From Euonymus europaeus (taxonomy: Eukaryota; Streptophyta; Magnoliopsida; Celastrales; Celastraceae): 64,000 nucleotides of DNA. Made by a program: the position numbers and the translations under genes. The stretch covers positions 19,499,996 through 19,563,995 of the forward strand of contig OY756968.1 of NCBI GenBank assembly GCA_963580455.1, given 5' to 3'. The notes beneath the pieces are model-generated. The model was not told the origin of the DNA, did not search any database, and saw only the letters and a list, made by a program, of their open reading frames with translations. Each line of letters starts with the position of its first letter. The stretch's first letter is position 1. Of this stretch, positions 22,701-35,400 are shown piece after piece.

Positions 22701-23309
22701 CCTGAAATGTGAGTTTGAGTAAAATTATTTTGATTAGTTAAATTTTGTGTCCTTTTTTGTAATGTTTTTATCACCTTAGTCTTATTGGAATATAAATGTC
22801 TTATTTTGCCCTTCTGGATAAATTTCACAATATAATAAATTTGTATGTCTAGGTTGAACAATACACTTATATATTCCTTTTATTCAACGTGTCTCTCAAT
22901 TAATTTAACTTTTATTTCATAAAAGTAGTTTACAATCAGATTTGTGAAGTTGAATAGTGTACATTTATATATTTTCTTAAGAAATTTGTTTTTTGCGATA
23001 TCAACCGTAACAAATAACCTCTCTCTAAATCTAGTAACATTTGAAACAGTATGGTGGTGTTTGGTAAACCATTATAAATAACATATAATACAGCATATAA
23101 CATGTAAGCTACATATTATTGTTAACCTAACCAAACAACAATTCAGCATTCAGCATATTAATTAACATTTTTACCTTTAAATTATGACATTCTCAAAATG
23201 TCATTTTACTAGCATTTTTTGGACACTTATGCATGAAATGTCCAAATTACCCCTACACTCTTAACTAATGACGAGTTTACCCTGCATGTACGGATGAAAA
23301 TCAATTATT
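22701..23309. other. Intergenic, no gene seen
   Basis: Contains GGTGTTTGGTAAACC (about 23053), reminiscent of a MITE end. No matching partner could be fixed with confidence. Confidence 0.35.
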
Positions 23310-23571
23310 TTATTTAATAATATATTCATTTATATTTAATAATATATTAACATTTTTACTAACATATTTAATTATTTATATTTAATAATATTTTTATTTT
23401 TAAATAATATATTAAATTATATTTACTAATTTATTTATTTATATTTACTAATCTATTATTTACTTTTATTTAATAATATATTAACATTTTTACTAACATA
23501 TTTAATTATTTATATTTAATAATATTTTTATTTTTAAATAATATATTAATTATATTTACTAATTTATTTAT
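23310..23571. repeat. AT-rich tandem repeat, left part
   Basis: Two copies of a roughly 130-bp unit (ATATTAACATTTTTACTAAC, then TTTTTAAATAATATATTA). Two more copies lie at 25440-25700, so a four-copy array seems to have been split by the element at 23572-25429. Confidence 0.75.
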
Positions 23572-25429
23572 GGGGGATTCACCAATAAATCCTTTAATAA
23601 AAATATGTAGTTCATTCACTCCCTTCAATTTTTTAATATTTCAAAACATCCTTTAAATAATTCTGGACAAAACTACCCTTATTCCAATAAATCCTTATGT
23701 GTATGACATATGCTGACATCACCAGATTCTTTTTATTTTTTTCTTTTAAAAAATTTAAAATAGTTTTATCTCTCAAAATACAAGTCGGATTTTTAAAAAA
23801 TAATATATATTCATAATCAACACGAAAAACTCTTTCCAATGAGATCCATCATCGATATGTTTAAATATTCATTCGTCAAATCCTCTGAATGAACTCAGAG
23901 GATTTCTCAAAATTATCCAGAATTGAGAGGATTTCTCAAAACTCATCAAAACCAATCAAAAGAGTTTTCAAAATTAAGCAAATAAATTCAGATGATTTCA
24001 TAAAAATATATCAAAAAAATATAGATTTTTTTAAAATCAAACAAAAAACAACAAAAAATTTCAGAGGATTTTACAAACTTGTCACAAATTTAGAGGATTT
24101 CACAAATTTACCAAAATAAATTAGAGGAATTTTTGAAATTAAGCAAAAAAAAATAGAGGATTGCATAAAATATATAATAAAAATAAGAATTTTTGAAAAT
24201 CAAACAAAAATAACCCGAAACTCTAAATCCTAAACCTAAAATCTCAAAATCCTAAATACTAAATCCTAATATCTTAAATCCCAAAATCATAAAGTATAAA
24301 CACTAAACTCTAATATTTTAAACACAGACTCTTAAACTTTAAACCTTGTAACCAGAAATCCTCTAAATTTTCCATAAATCCTCTGAATCTAAACAATTCT
24401 AGTTTTAATTTTGAACAAAAAAATCTTATAAATAATTAAGAAGAATTTACAAAAATAAGAAGAAAATCTTAAAATTCTACTAACATATATTCCTAAACCT
24501 TAAATCTTAAGTACTAAACCCCAAAATCCTAAATAATGAATTATGTTCTCCTAAACCCTAAAACTTTATACCATAAACTCTAAACTCTAATATCTTAAAC
24601 TTCAAAACCCTAAACTTTATCAAAATGAAACAAAAAAACAACTAAAAATTTAGATGATTAGAAGATTTCTCAAACTTATCAAAAATTCAGATAATTTTAC
24701 AAAACTCACCAAAACAATTAACAAGAGTTTTTGAAATTATGCCAAAAAAAAAATCAGAGGATTTCTTACCCAGAATTCAGAGGATTTTCGCAAAAGTCAC
24801 CAAAACGGTTAAAAATTGTTATGGTATTTGGTTTTGTTTAAAATATGAATTGAGTTTTATTATGATATTATTCTCATAAGTTATTAGCTTTTGTTGTTAG
24901 TGAAGAATGTAATAAAAATATTGACATTTGTATTGGATAACTTTTTGTTGATGAATAAGTGTTTCATTGTTGATTTTGATAATATAATGATTCACAGATT
25001 TTAATGTATATGCATAGGTTACTGAGTCAACTAAATTTTGCGTATGTGAGTGCATGCGCTTAATTTTCATGAAAGAAAAAAAAATTGGTTGATCGACTCT
25101 TCACTTTGATTCATCAAAAGTGAAAATAGTAGTTTATCTTTAAAAACATATAGATAAAATACATGATTTTCATCCAACTTTATGAGATTGTATTTATATT
25201 TATTTTATTATAATAATTATTTCCTAAATAAGGAGCAATCATGTACTAATAAAAATAAGGATAGGTTTAAATGAGGGGAGGGTAAAATTGTCATTAATTG
25301 AGATTAAAATTTAAAGTTATCCTTATTGAGGTAAGTTTCAAATAATTGTGGATGTATTGGGCTACAAACTTTTCAAAAAGACTAAATGAAATACAAAGTC
25401 CATATAAAGGACTTATCACCAAATAATCC
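23572..25429. mobile_element. Non-autonomous MULE-type TIR element (copy A)
   Basis: A 1858-bp insertion flanked by TTTATTTAT on both sides (23563-23571 and 25430-25438), a 9-bp duplication as made by MULEs, though in low-complexity sequence. Imperfect inverted ends: GGATTCACCAATAAATCC left (after GGG), and GGATTATTTGGTGATAAGTC when the right end is read in reverse; both continue CTTTA. No transposase. The interior has repeats of AGAGGATTT and telomere-like repeats. The right TIR closely resembles the left TIR of the element at 31731. Confidence 0.6.
24215..24615. repeat. Degenerate telomere-like (CCCTAAA) repeats
   Basis: Two blocks (about 24215-24350 and 24490-24615) of variants such as AAACCCTAAA, AATCCTAAA and AAACTCTAA. 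The plant telomere unit CCCTAAA occurs exactly a few times among many one-base variants. The blocks lie inside the TIR element, so they are probably internal transposon repeats or an interstitial telomeric relic. Confidence 0.6.
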
Positions 25430-25439
25430 TTTATTTATT

Positions 25440-25705
25440 TATATTTACTTTTATTTAATAAAATATTCATTTATATTTAATAATATATTAACATTTTTAC
25501 TAATATATTTAATTATTTATATTTAATAATATATTTATTTTTAAATAATATATTAAATTATATTTACTAATTTATTTATTTATATTTACTAATCTATTAT
25601 TTATTTATATTTAATAATATATTAACATTTTTACTAACATATTTAATTATTTATATTTAATAATATTTTTATTTTTAAATAATATATTAATTATATTTAA
25701 TAAAA
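25440..25705. repeat. AT-rich tandem repeat, right part
   Basis: Two further copies of the unit at 23310-23571, in the same orientation. Confidence 0.75.
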
Positions 25706-26422
25706 TTTAAGAAAATGTTAAATATTAATAAAAAAATTGTATAAAAAATATATAATATTTTAATATTATTAAAAATGTAAAGATTATTTTTAAAAAATAT
25801 AAATCTATTTTTTAATTATTTGTGTTAATACCCCTACATGTAATTAGCCACATCATTTATACTAGCATATATGCTTTTCTCTGAAAAATCTAACCAAACA
25901 CCCACAACATTTATAACAACATATATGTCAGCATTTAAAACGTTATATACTACTGACTTATATATCAAATTATATGCTAGTTCCAAAATTGATTCTCAAA
26001 CTGGCCCTATGATACAATTCCTTGTTGTATATATAAAAAAAATAAAAAACCTAAAAAATGATGGATTAAAAATTGTTGCTGATAAACAAAACATAATATT
26101 TCAACAATCGCACTAAAGTATATTAAACTTGTTCTACCAGAATAATATCCCAAGCTAAAATCCCCAAATCATAACCAATCACAATTATCTAATGCTATAC
26201 ATACATGCACATAAATACAGTTGAGGATTATAAAAATCATATATTCACCAACTACTGATATATTGCCTTACAACCAGATACCATCCTACACTACACTGGC
26301 ATATTACTTAAGGTGATGTTCGATCCGTAGCTTAGTTTACATAATGAGGTGTTCTGTAGCTGTTCTTATCTTCCACGAGCAAAACTGGCAAGTGCGGGAC
26401 GCTGCCTGTCTATGAACATCCC
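25706..26422. other. Intergenic, then the 3' UTR side of the Pumilio gene
   Basis: The stretch up to about 26150 has no gene. The sequence just below 26423 is expected to be the 3' UTR of the minus-strand Pumilio gene. No certain poly(A) signal was fixed. Confidence 0.4.
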
Positions 26423-29400
26423 TTAAGGTTCTGCCACTACTTCACTCTCTGCACACAACCGATCAACATCAACATTATTATCAGAGATGTAAAGATTTAT
26501 AACGACCAGGTGTAGCTACTAATCTTCTTTCACACCTGCCGTGGCAGTTAGAATGTACAATACAAGAAGTTGGTATCTTGCAAACACAAATACATTATTC
26601 AGCCCAAGAGATTTCAGAGAATGGCCTGACTAATAAGATATCAAGAACAGGTTATCCACTGCAGCAAGATTGAGTAAGGGCAACATGCCCAAAGTACGGG
26701 AGTCTTCAAGACTCCAATGTAAAGGGAGCTTAGCTACAAGCTCCAAATATGCTTAAAATGAATATCATGTTGAATATTTCGTAAGATCTCTATGTTCTAT
26801 TTCCTTCAAGTTTTTCAAACAAATCACAAAGAAAGATTATCCATTGCAAAAAAAAAAGGAACTGGAAAGAGAAACTAAAGCTAAATAATAGGGTTTATAG
26901 TGAGCTTCCGAAAAATTATGGACAATGTAAATGAGACTAAATGTACTACATTTTACATTTTTAAATAACACCCGCGCACAAAGCACTAAGGCTCCCGCAA
27001 TGGGCGGGGCCGGAGATGGACAAGATGTACACAGACATTACCCCCAAAAAGGCACTAGAATATGGCCTCATATATAATTAGTCTTCCAGATAACAGAATT
27101 ATATAGCATCTTAGCATACCTTCACCACATAATTGTTCAAAACGAGCAACTATGTGCTTCCCATAAGTGTATTTTTTCAAAGCATTTAGATGAACTCTTA
27201 TACGATCAAGCAGTATCTCCTGCTGTTTGTCGTTGCTTATTTCAAGAATCTTCTGGACCACGTAATTGGCAAACTGGTCCTTCATCATTACCTACAGCAA
27301 AACTCAACCACATGACACAGTAAGCAGAAGAAAATAGAGATAGCCTTCTACTATCAACAATTTCCAAATCAGGCCACTCCCATAAACTTCACAAAAGTAT
27401 GAAATTCACCAGGACAGATAAAATCAGCTTGATTAATATCGTGATTAAGCAAAAGTAATCCACTAAAAACTGCGTTTACAGACCTGGCTCTTGAAAGAAA
27501 AGAACAAGACCATGATGGGTTATTTCCTTAAAGTGTACTAAGCTACCTACCCTATAAGTTGGGCCGGTATTACATTACACTAAAACAGCAAACTAATACA
27601 GAAAGTCAATGGAGTTCGACAATGGGTAGCATTTATTTCCATGAAAACACAAACTCCAACAAGAAAGGCCAGCATATATTTTCATTTCTAAATTCTAATC
27701 AGAGGAGCTTCTACGTTATCCATTAAGATCGAATGGTTTTTAGCGCATTTGACTGAGGGCTTTGGTGCTGTGAGAACTGGAACTGGAAGTTACCATTGCT
27801 GATAAGTGGGTGGTTTTGTAATCATCTGACTGATGATTGCAAAGGCAATATGAAGCTGGGGATTCTCCTGTCGTTGGCTACATAAGAGTTGAGTCCTTGA
27901 CCAATGTAAAAAAAACATTACTAATTTCTTTCCTAGAAAAGACTATTTAAAGGAGAACAGAAGCATCTCACAGATTCCAAGTTCAGCAGCTTGAAATGCA
28001 CGAATAAAGAAATTAACGTTCCTAAGTCAAGACCATCACCTTCAAGGTCTTGACCACTTCTGCTACAACTCTTGAGTCAGAGCTTACAAAACATTAGATG
28101 AGAAATTCGAGCATATTTTTCTTACAAAGCTCGAGTGGTCCTGTTTTTCACTATGGGTTGGCTAAATATATGATTACTAAATGACTCAATTCATCACATG
28201 AAGGTAATAAGTTCAATTAAGAATTTATAACCTGTCTCTAATGTCATATTATCAGAATTTCTTACTGAATTGGTGTGGTCAGGTAATCTGAATGGAATTT
28301 ATAGAACTAGCATAGGAATTCATCATGGTGCATGTGATCTCCTAGAACCTCGAAGAAGCTTACAGACACTAACAAGGCTGGTAGAAAACATTATAAAAGC
28401 TAAATTATGGGTGAAATAGTTTTGATCAATCTAGGCTGCCTTCAGTGGCATAGCAAAATCTATAACATTGAGGATTTTACTCACTGCATTAAGTAACTGA
28501 AAGAATTTCACACTACTCTCAGGTCAAGCCTAGTTGTCAAGACCATAAGTTTTTACCCTCAGGACCAAACCACATACATGCATCTTGAAATCAAAAGGAA
28601 CTACAAACTCTAGATACTTACAAGAACTTCTTAAACACTTCTAAAAAAGCCATGGACAACATATTGGAAGATAAAGTACAAAGACAAATAAAGAACATGG
28701 TTGCCAGATTCTCGAAAACACCATTCAGGCATGCAAATCAAACCCACTCAGTTAAGCACCAAATTTCACACATCAAGGATACTATTTTAAAGAACTCAAC
28801 CCTCGTGCAATGATTAAATAAAAGGAGAAAAAGCACATGGTTTTTTTAAGGGTACTTTGCCTTCAGCAAAACTCCACTATGACAACTTTACCTCTTGAAA
28901 TTTCTCATCGGCTGACATACTAGGTGACCATCAATAAAATTCTTTTGGCATTAAAAGAAAAGAGGTGACTCCAGAGATACTCTTAGGGCAACATAATATT
29001 TGTCAGAAAGTCTGTCCTGGTTTAAACATTGTTCCTGTTTCCGATGTGATTTAAGTCACCAGCAGTATTTTATTGACTTTGCAATATATTCATTTTGTTT
29101 GATCTGTTTATATCCCACACTGGCAAATAACAAAACCCAAAGATTCTCATTCTCCCACCCCATTCACTGGGGTATGTGCACCCACCGGAAAAAACTGTTT
29201 CAACTTTCAACTGCAACGTGAATTCCAAAACTTCTTTTGCATGTAATTGGCTTGGCAGAATCAACTTTTTCACATATTTTTAAAAACTTCTTCCAGAGGC
29301 CTAATAGCTTAATTTCATTGCTTTGTTCTCAATCAAATGCATTCAGGTGCATGAAAACACCAACTAATAGAGAAAAAAAATGTTATTCAATAATTCTTGA

Positions 29401-32400
29401 TTACTCCATAGATTTAGGTCCTATCCCACAAGAAGAGACAAAAACTGGTGTAGAGGACCAAATTTATAGACGCAAGTGATTTACAACAAATTGATATTTT
29501 CATCATAGTAATGATCTAATACTATGTTTGAACTGAAGTATATTGACAGATGTAAAAATAAGTATTGACTAGTAACATATCTATAGGCCACATTGGTTGA
29601 TTCTTTTATCTGGGTGGGGGCCAAAATGACAGTGCCCATATATCATAAACAACAAGGTACTTTTGTAAGCAGATGTCAAATTAGTTGTGTCTAAAATGTA
29701 ACAGATGCTATGACTAGACAAAATATATAGAATTGACTTGGCTTAACCTCAACCAAATCTCCCAAGAAGCGTCTGAATGTAAAATCATGAGCTAACCTAA
29801 ATATCACAAATACCAAGCCTTAACTATCACATGATAAGCAGATCATGTTTCACATACCAATAAATTGTCATTCTCCACAGACTGCCCAATTATCTCCTCG
29901 ATCAAAAGTTCACGTTCAGCTGCATCACCGTACTCCAGACATTTTTCAACAACATTTGATGCATATTTGTGCTGACTCATCTGCACAACCTTTCCAGTCA
30001 ATTTGCTGACAATTAATCTTCTTTCGTAGGGCTTTCCTCTCTCCAAAACATGCTGCAAGCAGTACAAAAGATCTTTAGATTAGATTCAGAAGGCTCATCA
30101 GAAGGATGATGGATTAAACACAAGGGAAAGGATAAAGAGAAGAAAAGTAGGAAAACACGCAAGTGGATATAACATACAGAATTTTCCAATTTTGCACCTA
30201 AATCCCAAAACAATGAGGTAACAGAACGAGAAATGATAGATACCATGCAAAGAAAATACAGACCCAGAACAAGCAATAATTCACAAAGAATGCGAACATA
30301 TATCTCCACTAAAGTTAATTTCAGGGGAGAGTAATATGTGATATTAAATTTACAACATGGTAGTAAGGCCACAAGAAACAGATAAGAAGTTGCTTCAGTG
30401 AGATCTATGAGTAACATGTAGAAACTACAGAATTAGATCTGCAATGTGAAGGGTAAAATTGCATGTATTTTCCCTTCCCAAACCCCCACCACTGCAAAGC
30501 AAATGTCGCTTCCTTTGTCCATTTAATCTGACCACACGATGGAAACATTATTGAACAGAGATAGCAAGAGTCTGGCAGACTCAAATGATTCTACCCATCA
30601 TTTTTCCTCCCTGTACAATTTATGCCTCCAACGTAATGATTTTTTGCATTTCACACTTGATTTCAAGAAATACAATCAGGAGATCTAGCATGCTTATCAC
30701 CATGCTGTATACACTGATTGGGAAACTTCTAGGTGCAGGCAATCTAAAGAGACATAGGACCATACAAAATACAACGCAAGGTCTAAGAAGGAAGCTTCTA
30801 CAGATCCAGACTATAATTGACCTTTTTTACTTGACTAGCCTTGCTACAAAAAGATTCCCTGAAGTCTAGAAGTGAATGGCTTGACCGGGAAACACATTAC
30901 ATGGTTGTCATAACTATGAAGCAACTGGACTATCCCCATTTTCGTATGTAAAGAACACACTTAAGAACACACAGAGAGAGGAGAGTATGGAGAGCAGAAG
31001 CTAATAAATCCAAAATACAGAATCTATGCACAAATTCTACACTAAGTAGAAGTTGATTAGCGATAGGAATAACTGAACAGAACACAGCTAAAGAGACTAA
31101 CCTGTGTGACATAGTTGCCGTACTGGTCTTGGGCGAGAAGTGAAGCAGATTCCAGTATTTCATCAACAATACATTGATTTTGTTGCTTATCTGAGCAATG
31201 CTCCAAGACTCTCTAAGAGAAATCAAAGGTATAATAGTTTCAGCAACGTGATGAACAAAACATAAGTCAGTATGACGTACCAAAAAGAGATTGTCTACAA
31301 CACTATATTAGTGTCAGAACCTGTATAACCCAGAAAACCATGTATTTTACCTGAATGACGCGGCAGCCATAGGGATGACTAGAAAGTGTTGCAACTTGAC
31401 CTCTAAAAGCAGAAATAATAAATCCAATATTTTCTGAAGGTATACATTCTATGCACTTTTGTATAACATGATTTCCATTCTGATCACGCACACATCTCAT
31501 AACATGCCCATCAAGCTCACGGACAAGTTTTATCTTCTGATCAAGTTGAATCACTTCAAGGGCCTAGTACAAGCAATAAAAGATAAAAGGTGAAGATACA
31601 GGATGGGAAAAGAGGCAACTCAGAAGACTGTATAAAACAAATGCAGCATGTAAATATGGAAAGATCTATCGTCCCCAAAGAGTCAACCAAGTAATGGATA
31701 ATTCATAATTGCATTATAACCATATTTTATGGATTAATGCTTGATAGGTCCTTGAAAATAATCTTGTTACCCACTAAGGACACTCATTAATCTCATAGCC
31801 CAATAGATCTATGAGTCCATAAAATTTATTCAATTAAGTCCAAAATTAATTAATTTTATTTTTCAAAGGCAAAAAATTAACATTACTTACATTTATTTCA
31901 ACCGGTTTTTTTTTTTTTTTTTTTTAACATTGTAAACACCTTTCCATTAAAAGTTCAATGTAATGTAATAAATTGTCATGACATAATATCATTCTCCACC
32001 CAAAGGAAATATGAAATAACCTCACTTGTATAATCATGTTAATACAATGGAGACTTAAATTCTAATAATTTATTAGAAGACGAAAAGAACAGCTCAATAT
32101 CAAGCTGACCTAAAATATTCTTCAACAATTAATACAGCAGCCACAATACTCAAAATACAAAACAATTAGGTTAATTTGATTGAAATAATTAACCCTAAAT
32201 AATTACTCCAAAATAGCAAGCCTTAGAAAGCGTGCAATTGACAGTCCAAAACTTAAGGTGGGAAGGAAGAAATGAAAACGTTTACCAAAAATTTGGAGCA
32301 CATGTAAATTAGAACCTCAGTTTCTTGTTTTTATTTTCTTGATAGAGTTCATTTTATAATGGAACAATAAAATATGATAGACGAGATTTTATCACAACAT

Positions 32401-35400
32401 AACGCTATTAGATAAAGGAGGTCGAGGTTTATGTTGATAGGCTCGCAGTCTCATGAACAATGACATTAGCACTATTGAATTAGCATTGCTTAAAAACTAA
32501 AATATATAGGACAGATAGCTTTTCAAGCTTTTGAGTTATTAATTTTCGACACCATCACAAGTAATATAGTGATACCGAGTAGTAGATAACTAGATACACA
32601 TTTGTTTCGAAATTATAAGAGCCATTGAGAGGTAAATTTGCGTCGTCGTTTAGTTTTATCCAAAAACTCTAATACGTACATTTTCTTTTGTGTGCAGAAG
32701 CTTTATGAAAATAATCGGCAAGCCAAGTCATTATTCAAGTACAAAAATTATTTCAAGTCGAGGTCGAATTTTCGGTCCAAATATTTGGACTTGTATCTTA
32801 TTCTGAATGCATTTCACTTTGACTTTACCTTCTCCGTTAATAAGAGAATGTGATTAATAATCAAAACAGCTTGTTATAAATACATAAAACATATTTAAAA
32901 ATTTGAGTATAATTCTTAAATTATTGTATAATTCTTGAAATATACTGAAAAATTATAGTATAATTCTAAAAATATACTATATTTTTTTAGAATAATTCTA
33001 AACTTACAATATAATTCTCAAAATATACTAAAAAATTAAAATATAATTTCATTATATAAATGAGATCAACACCCAAGGGATTAGTGTTAATAAATGAGAT
33101 CAACATTAACAAAACTTGTCTTTGAACTAATGTCTGGGCTTGTTTTTATTAAACAAATATAACAAATCAAATCATAAATTTGTCTCAAAGTTGGTTTATT
33201 AACTAAATGTAAGGAACCACTATAACCATTATTTAAGATAGAGAACTCTAAGTAGTATGATGTAGATCCTATTTTAACTATTTTTTATATTTTATTCCCT
33301 AAACTGGGGGGAAACAATGTTTAGATTATATGGTGTAGACATTGTTAATAAATCTCCACCACTAGTGTGATTTTCTTTATTTTCTTTTCTTTTGAAGAAA
33401 AACACTATTTTTTAAATGTCAAATCTCTGGATTGAGGACCAATTTTCATTTTCAATGCATCAAATACTCATAAATTTTTTTTTTTTGAAAATTAATGGAT
33501 AATATGTATTTATCATGTAATTTTTTGGAAAATAGCTAAATTATTTTTTAAAAATTCATAACAAATATGAACCTTAAGATAAAAGTAAGTTAGACTGTAT
33601 ATCTTGCTAAAATTTATAGTTTCAAAGATAAACTTAAAAATTAATGGCTAAAATTGTTTATATATATTGTATCTATTATGATTTTAGGAAAAAAAAACTA
33701 ATGAAACCAATGAATTTGTTATTAACGCAATTTTTAAAATTTCAAAAATTCTCTCACTTATCCTGATTATTTTGCATTAGTAAAAACACCAAAAAAATGT
33801 CAATGAATGAAGCCACAGATATTGTCATGTGACAAAATGACATGCTTTATGTGCAACATTTTGTTTTTATGCGTATGTTGCCGAATTAGAAAAAAAAAAA
33901 AAATACCTGATAACCATCCCAAATAAATAAAAAAATAATTATTTAGGTATGAGAGGGGACGGAGAGAGGTGAGAGAAGAAGTTTTATGGTATTTTAATTT
34001 TTTAAAATTGATGAAGGGTATTTTAGATAGTTTAAGTAAATTCTACGGATCTATTGGTATATTTGATTGGGTCAAGGATTTAATAGTGTATAAGTTTACA
34101 AGAAGGGAGCTATTGGTATAATGCCCATATTTTATTTCAAAAGAAATACCCCACATTGGGAGATGACAATCTAAATACTTTTTAAACTTCCCTCCAAAAC
34201 AATCAAAAACCACCCAAAAGTCAAATTAGCAAAGTGAGTGCTGAGCAGTGGACTTTTCCTATTTCCTTTTTCTTTATCCTATTCTTTCCTGATGACCCAT
34301 ACAAAACCAATTAAACATGTTCAGATAATTACAGAAAGCAAGTGAGATGAGGACGATTTTGGCTTTTGTTTGACATCTTGCCAAACGAATCAGCATACCA
34401 AGATGCACTTGGAAATGATCGTCTTACTCGTTACACATACTACTAACAACAAAGATAAAAGACCTGACAGATGATGGCCAATATAGTCAAAACACAAATT
34501 CAGCATTGATTCCGTAAATGATACAAAGAATGTTCCTTAAAGATAAAAAGGTAAAAACTACCATGCACAAGATCCCGCAGTGGGCGGGATTAGGGATAGG
34601 CAAGATATAAGCAGACCTTACCCCCAAATGCAAAATATGTGGGGAGTTTGTTTATAGGAATTGGACCTGTGAAACATTTATGTAAAATAATTAGGGTTGC
34701 ATCAGGTCTCAAATAATACAACCACCCTCTCCAATGAGGAAGATTCAATGATAAGAGAAACTTGGCAAAGAGAAGTTTTGAAATTTACATAAAAAGCATC
34801 GCATCCTATACCCCATGAAATATTCGTTTAGGAAATTGAAGATAAACATAATTTCTAACCCAGAAGCACAAGTGTCTATCGCTCCTCCTTACAGTGCAGA
34901 ATGCAATTCTACAATTGATCAATACAATCTAAAACTTTTTCTTTCAAAAGCAGTTAATAGAATTATATGACTAAATTTACCACGAAGTTTCAAATCTTAC
35001 CTTCTGTATCACACGACAACCATACATCTGTAGACTTAAAGGCAACATCTGTCCAGCAAGATGATTGGCAAGATCCTCTCGTTGCCCAGGACTTCCATGT
35101 TCAAAGAACTGAGACCAAAAACAAGAAGAAAAATAAAACACACAATAACAACCCAATGGCAATGAGACAAGTTCACAAATCTAGCATAGCGACTTTACTG
35201 AAAACAAAAATAAATAATTTAAAGAAGAAAACTCGTAAAAAGATCGTACCTTTTGAATCACATAATTTCCAAAAACATCTGTAATTAATTTGGAAGCATG
35301 TGGAACAACTTCTTTGAAAACAGAAACCTTATCTTCAACACTGCAGTGTTCCAACTTCTGCTGAATAAATCTACTTCCATGTTGATCAACACTGCCAGGT

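Noticed and set aside
27055..27288. Short minus ORF as a complete Pumilio C-terminus
   Set aside because: It reads through the donor at 27119 into the intron. Splicing to 26448 gives a total CDS divisible by three.
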